From: Phycisphaerales bacterium
GTDB lineage: Bacteria; Planctomycetota; Phycisphaerae; UBA1845
Direction: 5' to 3'
Assembly (NCBI GenBank): GCA_020639115.1
Contig: JACKHG010000004.1
Span: 62,001 to 126,000 of the forward strand
Length of the DNA: 64,000 bases
The position numbers were made by a program, and so were the translations under genes. Below are positions 53,212 to 63,098 of this stretch, piece after piece. Numbering within the stretch: the first letter of the stretch is position 1; every line of letters starts with the position of its first letter. Below the pieces are notes generated by a model that had not been told where the DNA came from, did no database searches, and saw nothing but the letters and a program-made list of their open reading frames with translations.

Positions 53212-54765
53212 CTAGCCGCCGGGCCCGAAGTTGTCACCCCCGGCGTGCCGTCGCCGGCACGCCCGGTACGGCAATCCACCGTCGCCCGGCAAGCGCTGGG
53301 CGGCGATGAGCTCCCCGCACGCGGTGCCGTCGTCCGCCCGCGCGGCGTCTGCACCGCAGGTTCCGTGGATCAGGCGTCCGAGGCACGCAGCCACGCCGCG
53401 TACACTCTCCGCCTGCGAGGAGAGCTCCTCGGCTGCCGCTGCAAACTCCTCCGCGCCCGAGGCGTTCTGCTGCGTGACCTTGTCCATCTCGCCGACGGCG
53501 GTATTGATCTGCACCACGCCCTGGGCCTGCTCGGTGCAGGCCCGCGCGATTCCCTCGACCAGGCCCGACACTTCCGTCACGTCGGCGAGCATGGTCGCGA
53601 GCGCCGTACCCACGCTGCCCGCGACGCCCACGCCCTCGTGCGCCCGCTCGTTCGATTCGTCGATCAGGCTTGTGATTTCACCTACCGCCTCGGTCACGCG
53701 CCCCGCCAGGTTCCGGACTTCGCCGGCCACGACCGCAAACCCCTTGCCCTGGTCGCCGGCCCGGGCCGCCTCGACCGCAGCGTTCAGCGCCAGCAGGTTC
53801 GTCTGGAAGGCGATGTCCTCGATGACGCGGACGATCTTCCCGATCTTCCCGGCGGAATCGTCGATCGCCGCCATCGCGGCGTTCAGGCGCTGGACCGTCT
53901 CGTTGCCGTCGCGCGCCGTGTGCGCCGACCGCTCCGCGACACCGCTCGCGCTCGTCGCCCGGCTCGCATTGGTCTGCGTCGACGCGGCCAGCTCTTCGAG
54001 CGCGGCGCTGGATTCTTCCAGAGAGGCAGCCTGCTCGCTCGCACCTTCCGCAAGGCTCTCCGTCGTCGCGGAGATCTGCGCCGCGGCCTGGTTGACCTGC
54101 TCCGCCCCCTCGTTGAGCGCGTCGGCGACACGGGTGAGCGGGCGGATCAGGATGCGGGCGATCAGCACGCTGAGGATCGCGAGGGTCAGGACGATTGCGC
54201 CGAGAAATGCCCCGGTGACGACGCGCGTGATTCCCGCCTGGGCTGCGTCAACTTCATCCGTGCGCGCCGTGACGCTGGCGACGCCGAGCACGTCGCCCTC
54301 GGTCGCGGAAACATGGCAACTGAGGCACGCCTCGCGGGCGAGGATCGGCATGACGTAGCGGATGCGATGCGCCGGCCGGTCGACGATCTTTTGCTCCTGG
54401 CCGTTGGCCACGACGGCGCGTTCCGCGTCATCGCGCGGGTCGGCACCGGGGCGCGCATCGAAATCGCGTGCGACCACCTCCGTCCGCACCGCGTGCACAT
54501 CCTGGACGGCGCCGTGCGCATCCAGGCTGGTCAGAAAGTTCTCGAGTCCCTCGACGTCACCCGCGATGCCGAACGCCAGGAGCGCATCGCCGACCGCGGT
54601 CGCCAACCGCCGGCTCGACGCCTCACTCTCCGCAGCCACCATGTTGCGGACGCGGGTAACGACGAGCGCCCCGGTGGCCCCCACCACGGTGAGCAGGATT
54701 GCGGCCATCACGCAGACGGTGCGTGCCCGCAGTCCCATCTTTTTCCACGCGCAGAGATTCACCAT
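53212..54765 (-). CDS. Methyl-accepting chemotaxis protein with c-type haem motif in its sensor domain
   Basis: A 517-residue receptor. Membrane helix 1 is at about 17-37 (VCVMAAILLTVVGATGALVV), with a periplasmic domain to about 180, helix 2 at about 181-206 and a HAMP-like segment (RPLTRVADALNEG). The signalling domain contains the hairpin tip EDIAFQTNLLALNAAVEAAR and GFAVVAGEVRNLAGRV, the CheA/CheW contact region. The periplasmic part carries CLSCH at 147-151 (Cys147, Cys150, His151), a haem c attachment motif, so redox or oxygen/NO sensing is inferred. The Cys-containing tail after about 480 is unusual. The ATG has GGGAGA 6 bp upstream. It is followed by the broken amylosucrase 9 bp on. 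No che genes are present here. Confidence 0.93.
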   Translation of the reverse strand: MVNLCAWKKMGLRARTVCVMAAILLTVVGATGALVVTRVRNMVAAESEASSRRLATAVGDALLAFGIAGDVEGLENFLTSLDAHGAVQDVHAVRTEVVARDFDARPGADPRDDAERAVVANGQEQKIVDRPAHRIRYVMPILAREACLSCHVSATEGDVLGVASVTARTDEVDAAQAGITRVVTGAFLGAIVLTLAILSVLIARILIRPLTRVADALNEGAEQVNQAAAQISATTESLAEGASEQAASLEESSAALEELAASTQTNASRATSASGVAERSAHTARDGNETVQRLNAAMAAIDDSAGKIGKIVRVIEDIAFQTNLLALNAAVEAARAGDQGKGFAVVAGEVRNLAGRVTEAVGEITSLIDESNERAHEGVGVAGSVGTALATMLADVTEVSGLVEGIARACTEQAQGVVQINTAVGEMDKVTQQNASGAEEFAAAAEELSSQAESVRGVAACLGRLIHGTCGADAARADDGTACGELIAAQRLPGDGGLPYRACRRRHAGGDNFGPGG

Positions 54766-55022
54766 AGACCGTCTCCCAGCAATTCAGGGACGTATGCGCC
54801 CCTCTCCGGGATACAGCACGACTTTCGTCGTCATTTCACCGGAAGCGATTCAGTTAAATTCACCGAAGGGGATATTCCTGCAGGACAAAAGTGATGTGCG
54901 TTTGCCACGAGAGGACGGCACGCAAGTGCGCGGGTGGAGCACGCGCTATTCATCGGTAGCGGGCGTGCCCCTTGTTTGGACACGAACCCGCGTTTTGGCG
55001 CCACAGGTGGATGGGGGAGGTG

Positions 55023-58000
55023 CTAGGGGTTGAGCGTATTGGCCTCGGCAGGCCGGCCATCGTTGGGGCGATCCCCGGCGTTTTCGCCGAGGTTCCGATC
55101 GTCTTCGAAGCGTGTGTGCAGGTCGGCATCCGCGGCGGCGGCGCCGGGCCCCCACAGGCGGCTGACGAATGCGGCAAAATCCGCGAGGTCTGCGACGCCG
55201 TCCCCGTTGATATCGCCCGCGTTGCAGTCCGCGCGGAGTGCGGCCCGCGCGCCGCAGGCCTGGAAGGCGGCTGCATCGGCGAGATCAACGTCGCCGTCGC
55301 CGTCGAAGTCACCGTTTCCGCCGGCGTTGCAGACGGTGCGTTCGACGCGGAACGCGTCGATTCCGGCCTCGACCACGTCGCCCGGGGGCAGGTCCGCGGC
55401 GGTGAAGCGCACGCGCAGCGTCGCCGACGCGGGCGCTTCGGCGGGGATAGCGATCGCGTCGGTGCGCCAGGTCGCCAGGGCGGACGTGTAGCGCCGCACC
55501 TCCTGCCAGTTCGTGCCGGCACTGTCCGTCGCGATCTCGACGCTGAGGTAATCCTCGGTGCCGAGTGCCCCGCTGGCGATATCCCCCAGCCAGTAGGCGT
55601 ACGTGATTTCCCCACCGGCGGAGAGGTCCAGCACCGGCGAGGTGAGCGTCGTCATGCCGTCGTCGACGTCGGAATTGCCCGCGAGGTTGTCCGTGAGGTA
55701 GCAGCGGCCCGAGCCGTCGGCGTCGAACGGCGGGTCGCCGCGGTTGCCGTTCGCCGGAATGCCCCGTTCCCAGTAGCCGTCGGCGGCTGCGCCGCCGACC
55801 GTCCAGCCCAGATCGGACTCGAAATCGTCCGCGAAGGTCGTCAGCACATCGCCGACCGGAACGCTGAAGACCGCGGTCGGCGCGGTCGCCGGCAGCTTCG
55901 CCGTTCCGCCGGCTGAGCCGGTGGCGCTGAAGTAGAAGTTGAGTTGCTCCGCGCACAGGGCCGCCGGCAGGTTGGCTGCAAAGACTTCGTTGCCCTCGGG
56001 GACGAGCGGCACGACCGCGTAGGGTCCGGCGGCGTTCAGCCGCACGTGGAGCCGGGCGCTGCCGGGCGCGACCGGTTCCGCGCCGTCGGCCACGCGGACG
56101 TGCAGCGTCTGCGGCGTGGCGGGGGCGAGCAGCGGAGGCAGCGGATCGAGGAGTTCGATGCGTACGGCGGGTTCGGGGCCGGTTACGTCGCCGGTCACGA
56201 CGAGGGCGAATCCCTGCCGGGCCTGGTTGATCACGGTGGCGCCCACGCGGACCGTCCAGGTGCCGGCCATCGGGGCGGCGACGTGCACCTGCTCGACGTT
56301 GTTGAGCGTGTCCGCCGTGCCGCCGGTCGCCGAAACCCCGCCCGCGAACACGTTGCCGCGGTAGAGCGTCGCGTCCGGCGCCACGACTTCGAGATCCAGG
56401 TTGTTGACCGCCGCGACAGCCGCCTCGGGCGCCGGCGGCGGATCGGTCCACACGCAGGTGACCTTCAGCTTCTCGGCGGAGCCGTGCACCACGATGGGGT
56501 ATTCCTTTACCTCCCCGGTGTTGAGCCCGTCGGCGTTGCGCACGTCCGCAATCCACAGCCGCCGCGTATCCTGCGGGAAAGCGAGGCTCGCATCGGCCAG
56601 CACGCGGCCCCAACCCTCCAGGTCGCTGGGGTAGCCCGCGACGTCGGTCAGGTCCACGGCGCCGTTGAGGAGCGTCGCCTTGAGCAGCGCCCCGGTCGGG
56701 GTGAAGCCGTCGAGCGGCACCGGCGCCCCCGTTGGGTAATAGCCATCGGTGTAGTACTGGCGGGTGAGCAGCGCCACGCCGCTCGTCGCCGGGCAGGCCA
56801 TCGAGGTGCCCGAGTCGCTCGCCACGGCGCAACTGTAGCCGTCGCCGCTCGACGAATAGACGCCGCAGCCCGGCGCGTAGATTTCCGGCTTGCGCCGGCC
56901 GTCGAGCGTCGGCCCGATGCCGCCCAGGCAGTGCTCGTCCTGATCCGGCGTGTCGCCGGTGGCCCCCACGGCGAGCAGGTTCTTGGCGTTTTCCGGGTTG
57001 CGCAGCGTCGTCTGGTTGGTCACGGCGAAGACCACGAGGTCGTCCTCGAACGCGTAGGCGAACGCGTCGATCGCGCGCGAGAGGCTGTCGTAGAGGTTGG
57101 TCGCATCGTTGCCCCAACTGTTGTTGTGGATGCGGGCGCCCTGGGCGTGGTGCAGCGCGAGTTCCTGCTGCGTCGCCGGCACGTCGATGGTGTTGAACAC
57201 GAGCCGGGCGGCGTACGCGACGCCGCGCGTGTCGTCGTCGACGCCGGCGTCGCCGACGGCGGTTCCCGCCACGTGCGTGCCGTGCATGTCGTAGCCGAGC
57301 GCGGCGTTGTACGCGAGGATCTTGCGGTGCTGCGGGCCGATCGGCGCGGGGTCGTAGAACGAGCAGTGCTGCTCGTTGATGAAGCCGTCGATGATGCCGA
57401 CGATCTGGCCCTCGCCGTGCAGGCCGTTGGCGTAGAGCGGGGTCATGTTGAGCTGGTTGCTCTGCACGATCCAGCGTACCGAGCTGTTGCGCGGCGCTGC
57501 CTCCGGCGCCTCCTCGATGAAGCGCACCGCGTCAATGGCGGCGAGCGTGGCGATGCGCTCCGGCACGGTGACGACGTCGTACAGCGCCGTGTCGCGATCG
57601 CGGTAGCGGCGCACGATCTCGGCGCCGGCTGCGGTCAGGTCCGCCTCCGCGGCGGCGCGCTCGGCGCCGCGTTGCAGCGTGACGGTGAGCTTGAGCCGCC
57701 CGGTCTGAGCCAGCTCGCGGCGCTCCGCGCTCTGCCACGGCGCGAGCGTCTGGCCGATCTCGGGCGCGATCTTCCAGGACGCCTCCGGCCGCCCCAGCCA
57801 GTGCACGTAGGGTGTATTCCCCAGTTCGGACCACGCCACGTTGCGCAGGTCGACGCGATACGCGTCGTCGGGCAGGTAATCGCCGAAGCGTACACCGAGC
57901 GCGACGAGTTCCGCGCGCCGGGCGGATGTGATCGGACCGTCGAGTTGCAGGATGTAGATGCCCGCGGGATCGAGCGGTGCGCCGCTGCGCAGCGCTGCGA

Positions 58001-58160
58001 GCAGGTTGGGCGCGGTCGCCGTGTCGATGGTGCGGCTGCGCAGACGCAGGAGCTGCGGCGCATCCGCGGCCTGCACCGCCAGCGTCGGTGCGAGCACGCT
58101 GCAGCACGCCAGCACCCAGCGCCCGGCGCGGGCGCGAAATTGTCGCGGTTTATCGGTCAT
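55023..58160 (-). CDS. Secreted subtilisin-like serine protease with dockerin-like C-terminus
   Basis: A 1045-residue exported S8 protease. The ATG at 58160 is preferred to a GTG 33 bp upstream; it precedes a signal peptide (RWVLACCSVLAPTLAVQAAD). After a prodomain-like region, the catalytic triad is intact: Asp258 in GIIDGFI, His293 in MHGTHVAGTA and Ser453 in SGTSMACPATSG, with the oxyanion-hole Asn in HNNSWGND. Downstream lie a P-domain-like beta sandwich (about 545-660), an Ig-like domain, and a jelly-roll-like domain from about 780 (FADDFESDLGWTVGG). The dockerin-like pair near the end is DFDGDGDVDLADAAAF and DINGDGVADLADFAAF. It is divergent from the response regulator gene; the two might be co-regulated. 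Probable role: extracellular protein degradation. Confidence 0.95.
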   Translation of the reverse strand: MTDKPRQFRARAGRWVLACCSVLAPTLAVQAADAPQLLRLRSRTIDTATAPNLLAALRSGAPLDPAGIYILQLDGPITSARRAELVALGVRFGDYLPDDAYRVDLRNVAWSELGNTPYVHWLGRPEASWKIAPEIGQTLAPWQSAERRELAQTGRLKLTVTLQRGAERAAAEADLTAAGAEIVRRYRDRDTALYDVVTVPERIATLAAIDAVRFIEEAPEAAPRNSSVRWIVQSNQLNMTPLYANGLHGEGQIVGIIDGFINEQHCSFYDPAPIGPQHRKILAYNAALGYDMHGTHVAGTAVGDAGVDDDTRGVAYAARLVFNTIDVPATQQELALHHAQGARIHNNSWGNDATNLYDSLSRAIDAFAYAFEDDLVVFAVTNQTTLRNPENAKNLLAVGATGDTPDQDEHCLGGIGPTLDGRRKPEIYAPGCGVYSSSGDGYSCAVASDSGTSMACPATSGVALLTRQYYTDGYYPTGAPVPLDGFTPTGALLKATLLNGAVDLTDVAGYPSDLEGWGRVLADASLAFPQDTRRLWIADVRNADGLNTGEVKEYPIVVHGSAEKLKVTCVWTDPPPAPEAAVAAVNNLDLEVVAPDATLYRGNVFAGGVSATGGTADTLNNVEQVHVAAPMAGTWTVRVGATVINQARQGFALVVTGDVTGPEPAVRIELLDPLPPLLAPATPQTLHVRVADGAEPVAPGSARLHVRLNAAGPYAVVPLVPEGNEVFAANLPAALCAEQLNFYFSATGSAGGTAKLPATAPTAVFSVPVGDVLTTFADDFESDLGWTVGGAAADGYWERGIPANGNRGDPPFDADGSGRCYLTDNLAGNSDVDDGMTTLTSPVLDLSAGGEITYAYWLGDIASGALGTEDYLSVEIATDSAGTNWQEVRRYTSALATWRTDAIAIPAEAPASATLRVRFTAADLPPGDVVEAGIDAFRVERTVCNAGGNGDFDGDGDVDLADAAAFQACGARAALRADCNAGDINGDGVADLADFAAFVSRLWGPGAAAADADLHTRFEDDRNLGENAGDRPNDGRPAEANTLNP

Positions 58161-58424
58161 TGGTGCCCGATTGGAGCGATCGCACGTACCCACCGCTGTG
58201 GCGGGCCGCCACTTCGGCGCCCACGATGCGGCCCGGCGGATTTGCCGCGGACCATGTTCCGATTATACCGTTTCGTTGACGGGCTTGCGGCCTGCGTCCA
58301 AGATATGTCGCCTGACAGCACCGCGACCTCATCAGCCGCGATACTCCGCGGTCGGGCGGAGCAACGAATCGCGCCGTGCGGCGCCGCACCCCGCGGCGCA
58401 CGCGGCGCCAAGGATGTCAACACC

Positions 58425-59123
58425 ATGAGAGGCGCCAACGATTCCAACACCGTTCTGCTCATCGAAGACGATGACCGCATTCGCCTCGAAGTCAGCGACG
58501 CGCTGCAGGCGGCCGGTTTTGAAGTGCAGGTCTGCACGACGCTCGCCGGCGCGCGCGAGGCGGTGCGCGGGCCGTGCAACCTCGTGCTGCTCGACCTGGG
58601 CCTGCCCGACGGCGACGGCCTCGATCTGTGCCGCGAGCTGCGCGCCGGCGGCAGCGACATGCCGATCATCATTCTCACGGCGCGCGACGCGCCCGAGCAG
58701 CGCGTGCGCGGCCTCGACGTCGGCGCCGACGACTACGTGGTCAAGCCGTTTCACATTCCCGAACTCATTGCGCGCATCCGCGGCGTGCTGCGCCGCAGCG
58801 GGCAGACGCAGGCCGCGGGGGCGGCGCGTTTCGGCGACCTGTGGATCGATCCGCAGGCCCGCACCGCGGGCCGCCGCGACAAGCGCCTCGACCTCAAGCC
58901 GCGCGAATTCGACCTGCTGCTCTTCCTGATGAACAACCCCGGGCGGGCCTGGACGCGGGACCAGCTCATCGAGAAGGTCTGGGGAAAATCCTTCGAGGGT
59001 GACGCCCGCACCGTGGACCTCCACGTGGCCCGCCTGCGCAGCAAGATCGAGGACGATCCCGCGGACCCGCGCTACGTCGAGACGGTCTGGGGCGTGGGTT
59101 ACCGCTTCCAGGATGAACCGTGA
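58425..59123 (+). CDS. OmpR/PhoB-type response regulator
   Basis: A 232-residue two-component regulator. The receiver domain (about 9-122) has the acidic pair in LLIEDDDRIR, phosphoacceptor Asp57 in LVLLDLGLPDGDG, the conserved Thr in IIILTARD and Lys in YVVKPFHIPEL. The winged-helix DNA-binding domain (about 135-232) shows LKPREFDLLLFLMNNPGRAWTR and VDLHVARLRSKIEDDP ending VWGVGYRF. The ATG is chosen for AAGGA 10 bp upstream; the much longer upstream open frame is a shadow of the protease gene. Its stop overlaps the start of the kinase gene (GTGA), showing coupled translation. Target genes unknown. Confidence 0.96.
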   Translation: MRGANDSNTVLLIEDDDRIRLEVSDALQAAGFEVQVCTTLAGAREAVRGPCNLVLLDLGLPDGDGLDLCRELRAGGSDMPIIILTARDAPEQRVRGLDVGADDYVVKPFHIPELIARIRGVLRRSGQTQAAGAARFGDLWIDPQARTAGRRDKRLDLKPREFDLLLFLMNNPGRAWTRDQLIEKVWGKSFEGDARTVDLHVARLRSKIEDDPADPRYVETVWGVGYRFQDEP

Positions 59124-60631
59124 GCCCGGCGCCGTCGTTGGGAAAAACATCTGCCGCCGCCGCGCGCGGCCCGCGCCCGGTCCGCTGGTACCGGCGCATC
59201 AGCGTCAAGCTGGCGCTCGGCCTGGGCCTGGCGATGTTCTCCATCCAGTTCTTCGCCTCGATGCTTATTCTCGAGCGCTACCGGCAGACCATCGACGAAT
59301 GGGACTCGGGCCGCGGCGGCGCATCGCGCCCCTACGCCCAGTACCTCAGCTCCCGCCTGCGCCTCGATGAGAACGGCCACTGGGTGCCCACCGATGAGGC
59401 CCGGCAGGTCATCGAGACTTTTCTCGGCCCGGGTGACTCGTACGTCTGGCTCAGCCCCGACGAGCACGTGCTCGCCGCCAGCAAGTCGGCGCTGCGCTAC
59501 GTGCACCTCGGCGACGAGTGGCCGCTGTGCGACTCCAGCGAGTACTGCGGCGTGACCCTGGGCGATGACCGCACCGGCGGCTCCACCTGGACGCCGCTCG
59601 GCATCGGCGGTCAGCCCATCGGCACCTTCGTGCTCTTCTGGATCGCGGACCCCCAGCTCGCCGAACGCATCGGCGAGCAGCAGGCCCAGGCCGACCTCCT
59701 CGCCCGCCTCATCGCCTCGGCGGTGCTCGCCACGCTGACCTCGATCCTGCTCGTGAGCCTGGTCACGCGGCGGCTCTCCCAACTCGCCACCGACGCGTCC
59801 ACGCCGCTCGACAACAGCCCGGAAAACGTCGACCTGCCCGGCCCGTTCGCCGTCAGCGGCGACGACGAGATCGCCCGCCTCGCCACCGCGCTCAACACCA
59901 TGCGCGGACGCATCGAGCAGCTCGTCGCCCGCCTCGGCGAACGCGACCGCCAGCGCCGCGAGTGGATCGCCCAGGTCTCCCACGACCTGCGCACGCCGCT
60001 CACCGCGCTTTCCGCCTGCCTCGACCGGGCGCTCAAGCGCCAGGGAGATTTGCCAAATCCCAACGAGCGCAGCGGGGTGCACGACGCCATCCTGGTGGCG
60101 CGGCAGGACAGCCAGCGCCTCCAGACGCTGGTGGACGATCTCTTCGAACTCGCCCGCCTCGACGCCGGCGAGGAACTCACCGTCGAGCCGGTGCCGCCCG
60201 GCGAACTCGTCCGCCAGGCGGTGCGCGGCCTGCGCCCGATGGCCGAGGCCCGCGGCATCACCATGAACGCCGAGGTCGCGCCGGCCCTGCCCACCGTGCA
60301 GGCCGACGGCCGGCGACTCATGCGCGCCCTCGAGAACATGCTCCGCAACGCGGTGCACTTCGCCAACCGCGAGATCACGCTGCGCGTCCGCGTCGATGAC
60401 GGTCAACTGCGGTTCGAAGTCTGCGACGACGGACCGGGCCTGCCCATCAAGGACGGCAACGTCGTCCTCGGCCAATCGCAGACGGGCGCCCGCCGCCCGG
60501 ACTCCGCCGGCCTGGGCCTGATCGTCACGCGCCGCGTCGCCACCGCCCACGGCGGCGTGCTCGGCGGCGAGAACCAGCCTGGCGGCGGAGCAGCCGTGTG
60601 GATCCGCATTCCCATCGTGCCCGTCGAGTAG
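59120..60631 (+). CDS. Membrane sensor histidine kinase
   Basis: A 503-residue kinase starting with GTG overlapping the regulator's stop codon. Membrane helices at about 28-50 (VKLALGLGLAMFSIQFFASMLI) and 193-215 (LIASAVLATLTSILLVSLVT) flank a periplasmic sensor of about 140 residues containing two Cys (WPLCDSSEYCG) and no recognised family. A HAMP-like linker (VDLPGPFAVSGDDEIARLATALN) leads to the HisKA domain with His288 in QVSHDLRTPLTAL. The ATPase domain has N (ENMLRNAVHFA), G1 (CDDGPGLP) and G2 (SAGLGLIVTRRV) boxes. Forms a standard two-component pair with the preceding regulator. The signal is unknown. Confidence 0.95.
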   Translation: MSPAPSLGKTSAAAARGPRPVRWYRRISVKLALGLGLAMFSIQFFASMLILERYRQTIDEWDSGRGGASRPYAQYLSSRLRLDENGHWVPTDEARQVIETFLGPGDSYVWLSPDEHVLAASKSALRYVHLGDEWPLCDSSEYCGVTLGDDRTGGSTWTPLGIGGQPIGTFVLFWIADPQLAERIGEQQAQADLLARLIASAVLATLTSILLVSLVTRRLSQLATDASTPLDNSPENVDLPGPFAVSGDDEIARLATALNTMRGRIEQLVARLGERDRQRREWIAQVSHDLRTPLTALSACLDRALKRQGDLPNPNERSGVHDAILVARQDSQRLQTLVDDLFELARLDAGEELTVEPVPPGELVRQAVRGLRPMAEARGITMNAEVAPALPTVQADGRRLMRALENMLRNAVHFANREITLRVRVDDGQLRFEVCDDGPGLPIKDGNVVLGQSQTGARRPDSAGLGLIVTRRVATAHGGVLGGENQPGGGAAVWIRIPIVPVE

Positions 60632-60985
60632 CTTTGCCAGCCGCGCGACCGCAGCAGCCCGCCAGCGGCGAGCTCGCGCCGACCCGTCTTGTCTGGCGGT
60701 CCTGGTTCAATCGCATCTGACCGGCATGCGCACGTCCGCAAACACGCGGCAGCGCCGCTGCGGCCCGCCCACGATTATCTGACGGAATTCCACGCCCGCG
60801 CTCCGCTTTGCCCGCATAGCGGCGGTATTGGACATTGAGGCCGACGGTACAGCGCAGCCGCGATGCGGCGGCGCCGGCCATACCTGCTTCGGCACTCGAA
60901 ACAGCTTTTCCCCAGAGGGGAAATGACGCACGCGTCCGCACCGGACGCGCCCGAGGCCGACGCCCGACCGCTGGGGGGAAGAGAA
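60632..60985. other. Gene-free leader region
   Basis: No gene, terminator or convincing promoter was recognised between the histidine kinase and the metalloprotease. A purine-rich GGGGGGAAGAGAA precedes the chosen GTG of the next gene. Confidence 0.4.
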
Positions 60986-62266
60986 GTGCAAGGTCCACGA
61001 TCAGCTTCCAGTCGCGCGATATCACTGCATCAACTCGTGCGCCGGCTCGCCGCCGCGGCGCTGCTGGCCTGCGTGCCGGCGGGCTGCGACGCCGTCTCCG
61101 GCCTGCCCTTCGGCGGCGTGGCGTACATCGATGCCGCGGACGTCAGCGCCGCCTCGCGCGCTTCCGGCCCGTTCGGCGTGGCCATCAAGCTGCCCATCGA
61201 GATCGGCGTGCAGAACATCGTCGCCGGCGCGGTCGCGAGCCCTGACGAAGTCGTCACCTACGAGATCGGCGCGGTCGAACCGGGTGACCGCATCACCGTC
61301 GACGTGGTCGCCCAGGATCGCGGTTTCGATCCGGCTGTCGCGGTGTTCGACGGCGATCTCGACGTGGTTCATTTCAACGACGACCGCAACTACTTTCTGC
61401 ACAACACCGATCCCGCCCTGCAGTACACGGTGCGCCAGACGACCGACCAGTGCTACGTGGTCGTCGCACCCAGCGTGCACTCGGACTCCACGGGCGCCTA
61501 TGAACTTCACGTCACCGTTTCACCGAGCGACGACGTACCCGAACCGCAGGCGCAGATCGTCTATCTGGACATGGACGGCGCCAGCAACGTGGTGGTCGGC
61601 GGACGGGCGGGCGTTGAGGTACCGGCGTTCACCGGCAGCCTCATCGACCCGTCCTTCGCCGGCGACACCGACGAACTTCGCGCCCGCATGGTCGCCCGTG
61701 TGCGGGAGGACTACGCGCCCTACAACGTGACCATCGTCACGTCGGACGACGGGCCGCCGCCGAGCAACCCGCACTCGACCGTCTACTTCGGCAGCTACAA
61801 CCCGACCCTGCTCGGACTGGCTGACAGCGTCGACACGTTCAACGGCCAGCAGGTCCAGCGCGCCATCGTCTTCGTGGACACGTTCAGCATCTTCATGTCG
61901 CAGCAGCCGACGCTCGACGAGATGGCTGATGCGCTCGGCAACGTCGCGAGTCACGAGATCGGCCACCTGCTCGGCCTGCACCACACGCAGGACATCCACG
62001 GCATCATGGACACTTCCGCGTCGCTGCGGCAGATGTTGCGCCGCCAGGCGTTCAGCCGCTCGCCGATCAACCACGACACGTTCGCCGTTGGATTTCAGGA
62101 CGGGCCGCGCACGCTGCTGGCCAACCTGGGTGGCGACGAGGCGGCGGCGTACGCGGCGGCTGCTCAGTTGCTGCGGGCCAAGACGATCGACCCATGGTAC
62201 GACGAGGGACCGCAGTTTCCGGCGCGGGAGATGCTGCAGTTCGGGAGCAGTTGCGGCGGGCATTGA
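60986..62266 (+). CDS. Exported metzincin-like zinc metalloprotease
   Basis: A 426-residue exported protein. I chose the GTG at 60986 because a purine-rich SD precedes it and it gives a normal leader (HQLVRRLAAAALLACVPAGC); an ATG at 60923 would add 21 residues. Lipobox-like LLAC suggests possible lipidation. An N-terminal beta-domain (about 60-170) resembles bacterial pre-peptidase C-terminal domains (YEIGAVEPGDRITVDVVAQD...GAYELHV). The protease domain follows with VYLDMDGA and the zinc site HEIGHLLGLHH, that is His323, Glu324, His327, His333, with a downstream Met-containing IMDTSASLRQM in the Met-turn position. Probably degrades proteins outside the cytoplasm. Exact metzincin clan (matrixin- or archaemetzincin-like) cannot be set by eye. 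Confidence 0.85.
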   Translation: MQGPRSASSRAISLHQLVRRLAAAALLACVPAGCDAVSGLPFGGVAYIDAADVSAASRASGPFGVAIKLPIEIGVQNIVAGAVASPDEVVTYEIGAVEPGDRITVDVVAQDRGFDPAVAVFDGDLDVVHFNDDRNYFLHNTDPALQYTVRQTTDQCYVVVAPSVHSDSTGAYELHVTVSPSDDVPEPQAQIVYLDMDGASNVVVGGRAGVEVPAFTGSLIDPSFAGDTDELRARMVARVREDYAPYNVTIVTSDDGPPPSNPHSTVYFGSYNPTLLGLADSVDTFNGQQVQRAIVFVDTFSIFMSQQPTLDEMADALGNVASHEIGHLLGLHHTQDIHGIMDTSASLRQMLRRQAFSRSPINHDTFAVGFQDGPRTLLANLGGDEAAAYAAAAQLLRAKTIDPWYDEGPQFPAREMLQFGSSCGGH

Positions 62267-62464
62267 AACCCGGGGGTGCCCGGGCCCGATAACTGCCGGC
62301 GCCGGCGCGGCGGCGTCAATTGGGGTTTATGCCCGACTTGACTGGGGCCGGGCGTGGCGTAGGCTTGAACGCGTCCGGTTTTGCGATCTGCCTCAGTCGC
62401 CAAGCCCGCTTGGACCATCATTTCTCCGTACAAGCGGCGTGGTTGTGATCTTCGGAGCATGATC

Positions 62465-63064
62465 ATGTCTACTCACCGCCGCGGCGGTGCGGTCTTGTAC
62501 CCGGGTCTCCTGCTGCTGATGATCATCCTCGCCGTCCCCACCGACGCCCAGGTGCAGATCGACCCGGCCGATCCGGATGTGAACCGCAAGCAGCCCTACC
62601 TGCAGAAGGACCTGGAGGGCATGCCCCCGGACGCGGTGACCTGCAGTGTCACCTGCGAAACAAATCCAAGCTGCTCGGGGACGAATGTACCGTGCCCGGC
62701 CTGCGACGAAATCGGGCTGAGCACGTGCGCCGACGTCACCTTAAAGTCCTACAACCCCGGCATGGCCCAGATCCAGTGGGCTGTCAGCCGGTCGGACCCT
62801 TGCGTGCAGCAGCAGGCCAACGACGCCGGCCAGGTGCTGTGCTACCGGACGCAGTCGTGCGGCGAAGGGCTCTTCATTTCGTTCACCATGTGCTCGCACG
62901 GTGCAGCGTGCGTGGGCACATTCCCTTTGCCGATGATCTGCCAGCAGTGCGTCGCGCTGGGAACACCCAACGACTTCTTTGTCGCGAACGAGACCTGCAG
63001 CTACAACAAGTGCTGCTGTCCGGACCCTGACGATACCGAGTGCTTCCCCAGCCCGGAGCCGTAG
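62465..63064 (+). CDS. Small Cys-rich secreted protein, unknown function
   Basis: A 199-residue exported protein. The second ATG (62465) is chosen: GGAG lies 7 bp upstream, whereas for the first ATG (62459) it would be 1 bp. Signal peptide RRGGAVLYPGLLLLMIILAVPTDAQ. The mature part contains roughly 20 Cys, including CSVTCETNPSCSG, CPACDEIGLSTCAD, MICQQCVALG and the tail YNKCCCPDPDDTEC, indicating disulfide or metal binding in an oxidising compartment. No family recognised. It lies 34 bp ahead of the last gene, probably in an operon with it, and 198 bp after the metalloprotease. Confidence 0.75.
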   Translation: MSTHRRGGAVLYPGLLLLMIILAVPTDAQVQIDPADPDVNRKQPYLQKDLEGMPPDAVTCSVTCETNPSCSGTNVPCPACDEIGLSTCADVTLKSYNPGMAQIQWAVSRSDPCVQQQANDAGQVLCYRTQSCGEGLFISFTMCSHGAACVGTFPLPMICQQCVALGTPNDFFVANETCSYNKCCCPDPDDTECFPSPEP

Positions 63065-63098
63065 CACCGCGCCGGGCCGCCCCAGCGGAGATCGTGAC

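Noticed and set aside
55944..58424. A long N-terminal extension of the response regulator frame
   Set aside because: It is antisense to the subtilisin-like protease gene; the real receiver domain starts at the ATG at 58425 with its own SD.
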